Source of the DNA: Cricetomys ansorgei
Lineage: Eukaryota > Chordata > Mammalia > Rodentia > Nesomyidae
Length of the DNA: 64,000 bases
NCBI GenBank assembly: GCA_026225945.1
Contig: JAMJFZ010001258.1
Span: 6,778,501 to 6,842,500, forward strand
Direction: 5' to 3'
Made by a program: the position numbers and the translations under genes. This document shows, piece after piece, positions 44,036 to 55,439 of this stretch. The notes below the pieces were generated by a model, which had not been told where the DNA came from, made no database searches, and saw only the letters and a list, made by a program, of their open reading frames with translations. How positions within the stretch are numbered: the stretch's first letter is position 1; every line of letters begins with the position of its first letter.

Positions 44036-45260
44036 AATGTCACCAATGTCTTTGGGTTTCTCTTTTTTGAACCACAGCCATCATCTTCTTAAGCAGAACT
44101 GTATGTCAAGCTTTCCCCAGCGATTCATGAGGCCAACATCTTTAAATAAAAACAGGCCAGAGAGTGGAGAGAGCACTGGGCTTTTTGAACTTGGGCCAGT
44201 GTTTCCAAATGCAAAATACGCCACAGCTCCGGGTCCCCTGGCTTAGCAGATAAACAACAAGATGACCTTTTATGTCAGAAAGGAGCAGAGAAAATTCCAT
44301 TTTCTTGTGGAATGTTGAGTTTGGAACAAACTTTTTCTGCGTTCCTTCTCAAAACAGCAATTCACAAAATGCCCCCAATAAATGCAAGTGATGGGTTCCC
44401 TGTGGCCAACCCAGATGTTCAAACAACCGAGCTTGCTTCCATTCCAAACAAAATAGTACATGTGCATGCTTAGGAACTGTTCCCCACAGGAGTAGAACTC
44501 CCCCTCCTCCTGTCATGCTGCACCCCAGGCTCTGGGGGGGGCACTCCACCCAGTCATTAGGTTTCATGGAGCTAGCTTATCCTCCCTCCTCTCAGCCATT
44601 TCAGAATGAACTAAGGTCATTTCTCTGAATCCTCTCCTGGGGGGAGGGGCATCTATTTCCCCAAATGGAGAGAACTGCAGAACTGTCCAGTTCTGCAAAG
44701 TGTTCAGTCTGTGCTCCCTTCTTTCAGTACTTCCAAACTTCCTTAAGGAGGAAAATATGTTTCCAGGCCCCACAGCTGGGAATAAAACCAGGGTGGCTAT
44801 GAGAGCCATGTCCCACCCTCCTCAATGACAAATCTATTGCCTGCACTAATTCTAACAGTTAGGGGGAGCACGCTGATGATTACTCTCCTTACAGGATAGC
44901 TTTAAAAACAACTCTTCAGGGTGACTTTTAAATAGAACTTGTGCTGCAGATTTTTGGTTTACATGCAACCTTCCGAGAAGAGGTCAAGTACATGGAAGCA
45001 GTCCACTCTTTCTGCTTTTAATCTCCCCCAAGATATTTATTTCAACAATAAATACTCAGAAAAAGTAAACACTTAAAAATGTTTGTTGGGTTCTATTTAA
45101 TTTGCTGTTAAAATAGCCCTGATATAAAATCACTTTGTCAAAATTGAAAACATAAGAGATTTAGGTCAGACCATCCAACTGGAAAGGAAAAAGAGTCAGA
45201 TAGAAATAAAAAAGAGAGATGCTCTTGACTTAGAACTTGAGTATGTGAGATGAAATGTAT
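44036..45260. other. Unique-looking DNA, nothing recognised
   Basis: 44.8-45.2 kb is AT-rich. No repeat family or coding segment was recognised. Confidence 0.4.
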
Positions 45261-45329
45261 AATGGTTAATCACAATTGCAAACTTAATAAGACCTAGAAT
45301 CAACTAAGAGATATACCTCTGGAAGGACC
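45261..45329 (+). repeat. 5' part of a gtcaacttga-type repeat, interrupted by the ERV unit
   Basis: The phrase aatggttaatcacaattgca...acctagaatcaactaagaga is the usual 5' part of this repeat. It breaks at 45330, where the LTR starts, and resumes at 48790. Confidence 0.65.
45324..45329. repeat. Left 6-bp target duplication of the ERV unit
   Basis: aggacc here and agggcc at 48790-48795 match at 5 of 6 positions. Confidence 0.6.
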
Positions 45330-45814
45330 TGTGGGGAGCCCCACTGACCTTGAGCTCAAATTCTGCTGTGTGCCTTCAGCTAAAAGCCAGTATCTCATTT
45401 GGGACAGCTGGTGAACAAGGCTAAGTCAGGAAAAAGACAAGCCCAGAGGCAGCTTGTTTCAGGGAAGTCACAGATTACTTAAAGAGACCTTCCTTCTTCC
45501 TTAGTCTTACAAGACAGGATGACTGTTTTGTGGTTAATTAACCTTGATTGATTGTAACCATGTGACTCTACCTATGCTTTCTACCTCATGATCATTTACC
45601 TCCTGTTTTTGTATGCACACCTGGTTCGCCCTTGTGATCACTGCCTTGGAAACTGCATGTATGCCTCTGATGAGGAAGGGTATAAGAAACCGAGAATAAA
45701 CCGTTTGGCCAGTTCGGCCCTTGTGAATTCAAGATACAATGTGTGTGTGTGTGTTCCAGTTTTCAGTCTACCTCCCAATCCAGCACTATCTGAACTGGTA
45801 AGCTGGCCTTATCA
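45330..45814 (+). mobile_element. ERVK-like LTR, left copy (sense)
   Basis: It begins tgtggggagccccactgacc and ends cttatca, giving TG...CA ends over 485 bp. A TATA-like tataag lies at 45681 and an AATAAA at 45695, then a short TG run at about 45738. Immediately inward is a primer-binding-site-like sequence. By eye, about 12 differences separate it from the inverted copy at 48304-48789 (about 97.5% identity). Confidence 0.9.
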
Positions 45815-45818
45815 GAAT

Positions 45819-45836
45819 TGGTACCCAACGTGGGGC
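45819..45836 (+). other. Retroviral primer-binding site (tRNA-Lys type) after the left LTR
   Basis: tggtacccaacgtggggc differs from the Lys-1,2-type site tggcgcccaacgtggggc at two positions. It lies 4 bp inside the LTR end, as expected for a 5' LTR. Confidence 0.78.
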
Positions 45837-46277
45837 TATATAGGTATACTCCCATTTCTTTCACAACATTTCTTCCCTATAAATTGGTAGGTAATCCTGG
45901 AATTATGTAAGGCTGAAATTTTTTCTGATGTCTTTCAACTCAGAATATTCCAACTCAGAATATTACTACTTTGTTCCGGGGTTTAGCTCTGTCTTATTCC
46001 TAGTTAGATATTAGCTGCTAAAAGTAATTCCTGAATTTAACTCCTGTTAAAAACAAAATTTTAACTTATAACTACAATTTATAATTTATAGAGAGACTGA
46101 GAATTTTCCTTTCCTGGGCTTTTGAGAATCTATCATTCCAGAATAGTGTAAATTTTTTTTATTCCTACTTTAATTTTCCAAATAGCTAAGGTTTAACAAA
46201 GTTAGCAAAGACAAGCAGATAAAACAAGCATCTTTGTACCTGAATAGGCCTTTCACAATCAGGGACAAATTTTAACC

Positions 46278-46357
46278 TAGTGGTTCTTAATCTTTCTAAT
46301 GCTATGACACTTTTAACACAGTTCTCATGTTGCAGTGACTTCCAATCATAAATTTAA
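46278..46357 (-). mobile_element. URR1-type hAT fragment, antisense
   Basis: tagtggttcttaatctttct, then cttttaacacagttctcatg and ttgcagtgacttccaatcat, matches the reversed end of URR1 (compare 11807-12030). Confidence 0.72.
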
Positions 46358-47143
46358 ATACCTTAAAAAGCTGTTTCTAAAAATATCCAGATTTTAAATT
46401 TTATCTTTATGTAAAATTCCAAATTTGAAAAGTAGTTTAAAACTCCCAACTACGTGTTGTAATGTCATAAATAAAGTTCCTTTATTGTAATTTACATTCC
46501 TTCTGTCCCACCCGTAGCGACAGTCTGTCACTTTAGGCTTGCCTAAATCAGCTCTGATGTAGCGTCAGTTCAGCTATCACATGGCCTCTCAATCTCTAAA
46601 AACTGTCAGTTTCCTTTACCCAAACTTCAGCTGTTTTGATTTATTTTGTTTTAATCCTTTAACTCTCACACTGAAAAAAACTGGCTATTGGCACAAGTTA
46701 CATTCCTGTCTATGAACGCACAGAGGCACAGCTTTAATGTCTTATTAAACACTACTCTTAAAAATCCTATCTTATTTTTTAGCATAGAAAAACACCATAC
46801 AAAATCCAACTTAATTTAAAATATCTTAGATCTGTTGTCTCTTTGATTGTCAACATGTGGCTACCTCCATTAAGACGGTAGTGGAGTCACATGGCATTCA
46901 TCTTCTTTGACCCTAGTAAAAATTGCGGCACACACATGGCCATTCCACCGGCCACGTGACCACCTCCTTCCCCAAGTAGGGAGGAAGCCAAGATATCAGC
47001 AAGTCACATGGAGTCCACATCCCAAATGACGTCACATCCAAAATGCAGTCACACGTGTGGTACTCAAGATTATTATCAACCACATGTTACAAGCTTTAAT
47101 TCAATGTTCTCTTTTTAAATTTACACTAGAAAACACATTTTCA

Positions 47144-47156
47144 TACACACACACAC

Positions 47157-47189
<33 letters not shown>
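47144..47189. repeat. (CA)n(GA)n compound microsatellite
   Basis: A short CA run followed by about 14 GA units, inside the ERV interior. Confidence 0.95.
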
Positions 47190-47193
<4 letters not shown>

Positions 47194-48277
47194 TTTTAGA
47201 GACATAGAAAATCAAGCCTGGAAGGACAGAGAAACCTCAGAACTTCTCCAGAGATGACCTGCTACTTTTTTACAGCTTGCTTGCTTAAGTAAAAATCTGA
47301 AACAGTTCAGCCCTGTGCCTTTCAAAATGTCCACCTCTACAGCCATGCGCGCATATGGCAACAGAGGCGACCAGGACAGCGGCAGAAACCATTCTGGCAT
47401 TTTGGCCAGCAGCAGAAGCTGCTCCAAGTCTCTCCTATAAGTTTGCAGCAAGAACCATTTCCAAGTAAACTTACCCTAGATCTTGGCCACCCAGCATTCA
47501 GGACAGTGATATTCAAATGAACACAGAACACACATACATTTAAACACCATCCACGCTCAAATAAGGATACACACATGAAGCACATAGAACAACAAAATCG
47601 AGACATTGACATTGGTGATCACCAAGACAAAAATTAATCAGGAAGGGTGCACCAAGAAAAAAAAAAAAAACCAGAGGTCTCCAAACAGTTGTTTCAGAGG
47701 ATCTGGAACTTCGGGGCAGTCCTGTGAAAGAAAACATTTTTCTTCCTGGGGGCCAGCGTTAATAGAGTCTTAAAATCTATACCATTAAGTCTGTTTCCTG
47801 TGAACAAGGAAATTTTTTTCCTTTTCTTTTTCCTTCTTTTTTTTTCCAATTCCCACCAGCTACTCGCAGGGCAGAGGCACAGCAGCTGCATACAATTCAT
47901 GCCGCTGCCGCTGCCTACGACGCCGACCGAACTTCCCCACAGCTCCTGCCACTGGTGGAACCTCGCTCTCTGACATGACATCTGCAGCCATGGTTGGAGC
48001 AGGCGCCCAAACCTGCGATAGAGCCGAGCAGGATGGGGGTTCACCATCTTTCCCGACCACTGGGGCATCCCCCGCCCCGGGAAAATTGGGTTCTTACTTT
48101 CAACAGATTCAAGAAAGTGATACAATCTTACTTGTCTAATCTCAGCTCCTCTTATCCCGAAGCTCCAAAGCTCCCATCCCGAAGCTTTTCCTTCCATTTT
48201 CATTCCTCATTGTGTCACAGAATTTCACTATTCCGAGCGTTCCCCGATATTAAAGCTTGTGATGGCCTACCCAATAT

Positions 48278-48300
48278 TGGCGCCCACTGTGGGGCGCCAA
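48278..48300. other. Dyad-symmetric primer-binding-site-like sequence
   Basis: tggcgcccactgtggggcgcca has perfect 8-bp inverted arms (tggcgccc / gggcgcca). Read plus, its first 18 bases differ at two positions from the Lys-1,2-type primer-binding site. Read minus, it sits directly inside the right LTR as a poorer match (about 14 of 18). Confidence 0.65.
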
Positions 48301-48303
48301 TTC

Positions 48304-48789
48304 TGATGAGGTCAGCTTACCAGTTCAGACAGTGCTGGATTGGGAGGTAGACTGAAAACTGGAACACACACACACACACTGTATCTTGAGTTCACAGGAG
48401 CCAAACTGGCCAAACGGTTTATTCTCAGTTTCTTATACCCTTCCTCATCAGAGGCATACATGCAGTTTCCAAGGCAGTGATCACAAGGGGCGAACCAGGT
48501 GTGCATACAAAAACAGGAGGTAAATGATCATGAGGTAGAAAGCATAGGTAGAGTCACATGGTTACAATCAATCAAGGTTAATTAACCACAAAACAGTCAT
48601 CCTGTCTTGTAAGACTAAGGAAGAAGGAAGGTCTCTTTAAGTAATCTGTGACTTCCCTGAAACAAGCTGCCTCTGGGCTTGTCTTTTTCCTGACTTAGCC
48701 TTGTTCACCAGCTGTCCCAGATGAGATACTGGCATTTAGCTGAAGGCACACAGCAGAATTTGAGCTCAAGGTCAGTGGGGCTCCCCACA
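48304..48789 (-). mobile_element. ERVK-like LTR, right copy (inverted)
   Basis: The reverse complement runs from tgtggggagccccactgacc to cctcatca over 486 bp. The antisense AATAAA is tttatt at 48418-48423 and the antisense TATA-like box is cttata at 48432-48437. Differences from the left copy are scattered substitutions and one single-base indel, so the two share recent ancestry. Confidence 0.9.
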
Positions 48790-49255
48790 AGGGCCAATAA
48801 GGACATTTCCAGGAAAGGCCAACTAAGGGTGAGGAACATCTCACAGAGTAGTGGCAGTAGCTGATGGGCAGCCCGTATACAGAGAGGTCCCATGCAAAAG
48901 CAGTGTTGCTTGTCTTCCTGCTTTAGCTCTTGCTGGTGAGTGCATCTCTCCCTGTTGCTGTTGCTGCTGCTGCTCTTGCTGCCTCTCTCCTTCACTGACA
49001 TCAGACTCTGGCTTCTGCAGCCCTCCAACATGGACTAAAGACCAATGATTCTCCAGGAATCTCCCAGCCCTTCAACATCAAATTAAGACTGCTGAGATGT
49101 CCAGCATCCTGGACTGTGCAGCCACTGAGGTCTCAGCTGCTCCACGATGCAGCCATTTTGAACTAGTCTGAGACATTCTAGTAAATCTCCCTTTGTAATA
49201 TGTGCAGCCCATCAGTTCTGCTCTTGTCTAGAACCTATGTGATACAAAATGTTTA
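48790..49255 (+). repeat. Right part of the rodent repeat interrupted by the ERV unit
   Basis: It resumes with agggccaataaggacatttc and contains tggcttctgcagccctccaa, gattctccaggaatctccca, agtaaatctccctttgtaat and cagttctgctcttgtctaga, the usual order of this family to its 3' end. Confidence 0.65.
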
Positions 49256-50549
49256 GAAGTGGATTGAATGGCTGTGTCTTTTGGAGTCTTTATCCTCGGC
49301 ACCATCTCATCCACCGCAAGCCCAGTGGACCAAAGATACAGAATGAGCTGATGCTCATACTGCTGGCATCAACGTATGAATCAGCCATGACTCAGCAGGG
49401 GTGGAAGGTACAACAGCCATTTATAAACTCGACAGTAGACTCTAGATTGCTAACAGGTACAGCAGCGACCACAAATCCAGGCCCAGGAGAGTATCTATCC
49501 CGGAACAGCTACAGAGTGTATACTTACAGGGTAAAGGAATACATAAGGATATTTCTAAACAGCCCGTCTGCTAGGTGAAGATACTGCAGACATGCACAGA
49601 AACCTATACCCTGAATTTGACTATGAAGAATAAAAACTAAATGGGCCAGACAGGAGCTACATGGGCTGGAAAGAAAGCTCAGGAGGTAGTTGAGGATGAG
49701 GAGGCTAGCCGCTTACTTCACCCACAGATGAACAACTGAAATGAACAACTGAGATGAGTGTGGCGCTGAGAAGTTATGATGAGGAAGGGTGACAACATTT
49801 ATAATGAGACCAAACAAATGGCTCTGCTGGCCACCTTCAATTCTAAGCACAGACCCACCTTAGCCTCCAAGCAGACACAGCAAACTCATGACAAGACTAT
49901 TTGCATTGTAAAGAGCTGGAGACAGTCTGCACAGAAAACCATTATCAACAAGAGCATCTGTCAGTTCACCCGTGATGAGAAGAAGCTGAAAAGCAGACCC
50001 CCCCCATCTGTTCACTCTTGTGGGGAGCCATCATACAGGCATCATACAGGAGAGCAGGGGCACCAGTGAGCCCTGAGGTGATGGCTGAAGACTGGACTCT
50101 CTCCATTGGCTCTTCCGAGGGCTGCCTCCTTGTCACCCACTGGTATCCACAGGGAGTCGGTTCTAGAACACACGTGAACCAAAACCCACAAATACGCGAG
50201 TACCTCACATAAAATACTACAGCGTCTGTATAAAACCTATGCACATCTCTTGCATATTAAGCCACCTTTAGGTTACTATTAGTAACATGCAACACAAATG
50301 TTGTTCAAATAATCATTGTATTGAATTGTTAGAGAAAATGACAAGGAGAAGTCTGTATGTGTTCAGGACGGATGTTGTATTTTCTGTCTGCAGCTGGTTT
50401 AGTCCACAAATGCAAGAGCTGACTCTTTACTTGGCCAGTTGCTGTTTTTCTTTATTTTTCCTCTTTTTGTTTTAGTAACCACAAAAATATTTTCAATAAA
50501 TTATCATGACACATGAAGCTATTGTGTTGTACACTAGCTAGGTACCTGT
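49256..50549. other. Unique-looking DNA, nothing recognised
   Basis: Plus ORFs of 109 codons (49249-49578) and 97 codons (49776-50069, Lys/Thr-rich) were examined. Neither resembles a family I know, and no poly(A) tail or exon structure was found. Confidence 0.4.
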
Positions 50550-50965
50550 CCCAGTTACATTTCCTACTGCTGGGATATAATTTCCTGGCAACAGAAGCTT
50601 AGAGGAGGATGAGTTTGTCTTAGCTCACAACTTCACACCACACTCCGTCACTATGGGGTAATCAAAGTGGCAGAAATATAAAGCAACCAGCCACACCACA
50701 CACACTCAAGAGCAGAGCAGAATGAACCGACGCTCACACCTTGCTCTGCTCTTACAGAGTCCAGTACCAAAGCCTAGGGGATGGTGCTGCCCACTTTTAG
50801 GCTGGGTCTTCCTTTATTAGTTAATGAAGTCAAAACAATCCCTATGCACATGCCCACAAACCAACCTGATCTAGATAATTTCTCACCAAACCTCTTCCCA
50901 GATGAGTCCTAACGTCTAGATCTAGATTCTAGAAATGTCAAGTTGATGATTGAAAGCAACCATTG
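50550..50965 (-). repeat. gtcaacttga-type rodent repeat, antisense
   Basis: The plus strand shows ctcacaacttcacaccacac, gatggtgctgcccactttta, ggctgggtcttcctttatta, cctgatctagataatttctc and ctagaaatgtcaagttgatg, a near complete antisense copy. Confidence 0.75.
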
Positions 50966-51574
50966 AATTTCCCGAACAATCTGTTCACTAAAAATACATT
51001 AACTATAAACCATGTTCCCAGCACCATCGGTGTATCCCTGATGGCTCACTGTGCTTAAGAGGACACGTGAAAAATTTCTCATGTGAAAATCTCACATACA
51101 CACATAAAACTAGCATGATTCATGTTCTTCATTGCTGACTAGCTCGTTTGGTTACAGTGACCCAGAGAGCATCAGGAAATGGGCCATCCTGCCTGCTCCT
51201 GTCTCCACACAGTCTAGGCACACTGGAAGCCGAAAGACTGGAAGCCGCTTTTATTTAGAAAACCGTTGACTTGCTTTTTCAAACTGAGATTTAGGAAACA
51301 GCTACTTTACAGCCTAAACTCCCTGACCATCAGGTTTCTTGTTTCTATTTTCTTTCTACTGAGCTGTGTCATCTTTGCATAACAGACATGGACTGGAGGT
51401 AAAATCCATGATTAGTCTTCTCACTTTTATGGCATAGGACTTTACAATGGTGCCAAGGCAGAAATCGTGGGCTCAAACAATCCTTAAACTCAGTCTTTCA
51501 ATCCCAACCACCCTTAAAGTCCAAAGCAAAATCAATCTTTTACAATTAATTTCATCTGATTACTTTCTGGCTTA
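50966..51574. other. Unique-looking DNA, nothing recognised
   Basis: No recognised repeat or gene. Confidence 0.4.
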
Positions 51575-51750
51575 CACACATACATACACACACACACAGG
51601 TATATATCATACACATATACAGCATATACATGGACATATACATATTTGTGTATATGTGCATATTTGTGTGCGTATGCATATTCATGTATGTATGCAAATA
51701 TATGTGCTTATGCAAATTCATGTCATTTACATATGCATATACAATCATCT
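51575..51750. repeat. Alternating CA/TA/TG-rich low-complexity block
   Basis: Mixed acacac, atatac and tgtgta words over about 175 bp. It produces spurious Tyr/Cys/Met-rich frames. Confidence 0.85.
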
Positions 51751-52264
51751 ATCTCCAGCAGTAGGATTCCATCCAGTTCACCAGTAATGAGAGAAGCAGC
51801 TGGAAAAGAAGAGCTCCCAGCCTTTTTACTCTCCTGCAGGGGCCACCATACAAATGGAGAGCAGGGAGCAGAAGTGACCTTTGTGGATGATGGATATACG
51901 TTATTTATATATATATATGGCTCAGTGCTATCTCCACCTTCCGGACAACACACAACTGTCTGGCTTCTCTACTGCTGTAAAACCATATGGTGATGAGGAT
52001 GAGATAGGATGAGAGGGACCGAAGGGTTTCTCCAGAGCTGAAAAAGGATCGCTATGGAGTCACTTAACATGACAAGCTCCTTGTGTGCCTTTAAATGGAA
52101 TTCAATTACACAAATTAAATTCATATAGATGTGCTCACATTTCCAGGAATATGTCCACTGCATATCACGAGATGAACTTATGACATTATTTGGCTTATCT
52201 CACAAGGGCTGTAATGTAAAGAATAAGGCACAAGGTGAAAATTCTTTGGCCATCTCAGCATTAG

Positions 52265-52525
52265 GAGACTTCTCGTGGTTGCTGCTATCAACCCTCTGCC
52301 CCGAGGCTTTTGCACTGGTTCTTCCTTCTGCCTACACCAATTACTGTCTTTTCATTTAATCGGATATGTGCATGGCCGAGTCTCTGCTTCATCCAGACCT
52401 CAGTTCAAATGCATCTTCTCAGAGGTTTCCTGGTTATTCCAGCTCAGATAATTCTCCCTTCCACATTCTGCTAATGCTAAGATTTTCTCTTCAAAATGCT
52501 CATCACTGCCTGGGCTATTGGTTCT
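52265..52525 (+). mobile_element. L2 LINE 3' region, first piece
   Basis: The order gaggcttttgcactggttct, cttccttctgcctacaccaa, ccagacctcagttcaaatgc, atcttctcagaggtttcctg, ctcttcaaaatgctcatcac matches the well-conserved L2 3' region. Confidence 0.8.
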
Positions 52526-52532
52526 ATTAATG

Positions 52533-52534
<2 letters not shown>

Positions 52535-52574
<40 letters not shown>
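52535..52574. repeat. (GT)n microsatellite
   Basis: About 20 GT units, between the first L2 piece and the B4. Confidence 0.97.
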
Positions 52575-52576
<2 letters not shown>

Positions 52577-52754
52577 ATCATGCTTGTGTCTGTGTGTACA
52601 TGTACACAGGTGCAGACCCATCTCTCTGTGTGTGCCTGTAAGGCCAGAGACTGATGTCAGATATCCTCCTCAATTGCTCTCTACCTTGTTTTTTATTTTT
52701 ATTTTTGCTTTGGCAATTTCATACATTGATACAATATATTTAGATTATATTCAT

Positions 52755-52975
52755 TTTTTTTAAAGACAAGTTCTCTCACTGAACCTGGAGGCTGCCCATT
52801 CAGCTAAACTGGGTAGCCAATGAGCCCCATGGATTCTCCTGTCTCTGCCTCTCCAACCCTGAGATTACAGGCACGCCATCTCACCCATATACAAAGCCAG
52901 GTGGGTGCTGGGAATTGAACTCAGGTCTTTATGCTTGCACGGTAAGCACTTTGCTAACTTGGTGACTCCCCAACT
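52755..52975 (-). repeat. B4-family SINE, antisense, inserted in L2
   Basis: The plus strand reads ttctctcactgaacctggag, gccaatgagccccatggatt, cctgtctctgcctctccaac, ctgggaattgaactcaggtc, cttgcacggtaagcactttg, a clear antisense B4. Confidence 0.9.
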
Positions 52976-52984
52976 CCTCTTTAT

Positions 52985-53140
52985 TTCTTCATTATTAAAT
53001 GCTCCAACTGAATTGTAAACCTCACGAAGACATGGATTGTGTTTTGTTTTTCTCTGTTCTCCAGCCATAGTTCTGACTCCTAGAAGAGCATTTGGAGCAT
53101 AAAAGTCAATAAATATTGAATGAAGGAGCAAGCAAGCCAA
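52985..53140 (+). mobile_element. L2 LINE 3' end, second piece
   Basis: The words gaattgtaaacctcacgaag, acatggattgtgttttgttt and tcaataaatattgaatgaag are the L2 terminus. It continues the piece at 52265-52525 across the B4 insertion. Confidence 0.8.
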
Positions 53141-53344
53141 TGAGTTCTTAGTTATGCCTCAAGTAGATTCTGGAAAACCTTCAGAACCCTAAGTGGCCAT
53201 GTGCCTGTGGCAATCTCAAGCAATGTTGTATCTACAGAGACCTCTCCTCCGACACGGCCTCCCCAGTGGCCCTGGCTAAAGAACCGTTTCTGTAATCTCT
53301 TCTATTGTTTTATTTCTCAAATTAAATGATTAACCACCTTCCCT

Positions 53345-53400
53345 CATGATTTCCTTAGTTATTCAATAAAATACCTGCTTCGTGCCAGGCAGTGTACACA
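53345..53400 (-). repeat. L2/MIR-type end fragment, antisense
   Basis: The stretch ttattcaataaaatacctgc ttcgtgccaggcagtgtac is the antisense of the family end (…gtgcctggcacatag…). Confidence 0.55.
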
Positions 53401-55439
53401 GACAAGCCGGAAATGACTAATGAGCACGATCAGAACTGGGATGAGCGTGAGTGGTCAAGGAGAGACTGGGGCCAGAGCTGGAGCTGGGCTTTAGAGGATC
53501 AATCAGAAGAGCTGGCTGGGCATGGAAGAACCAGTGTTCTCGGAGGAGGAAATGAAGGAGTAGAAAGGGCAAACTCCTTTGGAAAGACCTGAGCAGATAA
53601 GGAAGGGGTAAGACAAGAAAGCACAGAATGACCTTCTTTGTACAGACTAGAAGCAAGTGAGACCAAGTGGCCATGCGCAGTCTACCCATCACCACCACCA
53701 CATGCTCCTCCCCCTGCAGTGGGGACAACTGGCAGGAGGATGCAAGGGAGATAAGACACATGGAGAACATCCACAAAGTGGGATGCGTGACATCCCACAC
53801 ACCTATTTGTAAGACAGAAGTCACTTGACAAACCTCATCCGGGTCACGCGCCATCGTCTCCCTTTTGGATGAGGAAGGAAACAGGAAGCAGACATTTGAG
53901 CCGAAGAGTACAGTCACCACACAAGTGAAGCATGAACTGGAACCCAGAACTTTGTAGTGTGTTCAGAGACTGTCTTTGCTACCTATGACGTTTTCCCTCA
54001 TGCACACAGCCCAACGCTGGGGTCTAAGCCTATAACTTTATACATGCTCACACTGAGCCATGCTATACTCCTGCTTATAGGCTTCGAACAGGAAGCTAAA
54101 CAGTGACTCAGTTTACCCACCTTTCTTCTAGCATCCTCTTCGGTACCTGAGTCTCCATTTCCTCAGAAATCCATCCCCTAAAAAAGCATGTCCTCTGTCC
54201 TCATGAAGACGTGCCGCCCACCTCAGAGTGGTTTTAATCTCCTAGCACCCTGCTACCATCAGGTAGTCAACTAGGCAAGTCAGAGTTTACCAAGTAAGGT
54301 TCTGAACAAACGAGGCAAAGGACAAGGATCTTCTGAGGGAAGTAGAACGTGGGAGAACCAGGATGTAGAGTCCAGGAGGGATGCTGTAGACAAGGAGGGT
54401 GGGACTGAGCTTCGGGGAGGCAGCAGGAGAATGCCTGAGAAATAGAAAGCAGCACAGGGCCCTCCCTCCAGGCCTCGGTCCAGCCCACCCTCTTTCCAGC
54501 TGCACAGCCCGAGTCCCACTCTCTAAAGTGGTGACATCATCACCCAGTTCTCAGGTCCAAGCAGGCCAAATGAAGAAATGCCCACAGTGAGTTCAGCCAG
54601 AGCCCTAGGCAAGACTGTACTTGACATGGGGGCTATTCAACAGAAATAGAAAGGAAGGAGGAAAAATTAAAATGGGAGTCTGATGGAGACCAACTTTTCC
54701 ACTTAACCAACATGGAGGGCCAACAGCCATGACAGGACTCGGGATCCAGAACCGTCACATGCAAACTTTCACGGTGAGCACGGTGCAGCAAGCATGTATG
54801 TGCAGCATTGACCTTCACAGTCGTGCAGGAGATACCACCTGATCCCCACAGCTCCAGGGCCTTGGGACTCACTTTCCTGTGGACAGAGGCCTCATAAAGA
54901 TCTGGGCCAAGTCCCAGGTCCAGAATCCATTCCTAGCCTAGTTCTTTAGTTAAAATACACAGGATTGTGACAGAATAACAAGCAACTATTTCAAACAGTG
55001 CTCTAAATAGCTTTTAATGGAGAAGGGAACTTCACTGAAGCAAAGTAAGAAAAACAAAGCAGAGGCAAAATCTAGACACAGGGGGGTCTTCAACAGGTAA
55101 TGACTGTGTGCCTGGATAGAGAAAGGCACTTGTCACAGCTGTTGTCCTGAACAGCTAGAAGATGGGAAATTATACCAGCGATGGCTTCCAAATGTCTGAA
55201 CAGCAGCCACTGCAGGACTGTGATCACTGGGAATGGGGAAGAGCCTGCCAAGCAGGGTTTCTCAGTCGCAGGGCTAAGAAGACACAGATTTAAAGGTAAA
55301 GCAGCTAGGGAAGCTGGACTTGAGAAAACCCATAAGGGTCCCTGTATCTGTTGCCAAATACTAAGCTGGCATTCACAGGGAAAACCCCAAAGTCTCAGAG
55401 GGTCTGTAAGTTGAATGAGTTCTGCAATCAAAAAGACTG
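53401..55439. other. Unique-looking DNA, nothing recognised
   Basis: A 167-codon minus ORF (53417-53920) and overlapping frames at 54.27-54.52 kb lack recognisable domains. No repeat family was identified. Confidence 0.4.

Larger units (their letters stand above)
45837..48277. mobile_element. Interior of the inverted-LTR ERV unit, no gag/pol/env recognised
   Basis: The first 1.3 kb is AT-rich. The last 0.6 kb is GC-richer and reads best as a retroviral-type leader on the minus strand. The longest frame is 169 codons (47694-48203 minus), with a lysine-rich tract and no known domain. The interior contains a URR1 fragment and a CA/GA microsatellite. No protease, RT or integrase motif was seen. 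It is a non-autonomous or rearranged unit. Confidence 0.6.

Noticed and set aside
47694..48203. 169-codon minus ORF in the ERV interior, possible gag start
   Set aside because: No gag-like motif is seen. It reads through a poly-purine tract giving an artificial lysine-rich stretch.
49776..50069. 97-codon Lys/Thr-rich plus ORF as a possible ribosomal-protein retrocopy
   Set aside because: I could not match it to any ribosomal or other protein, and no poly(A) tail follows.
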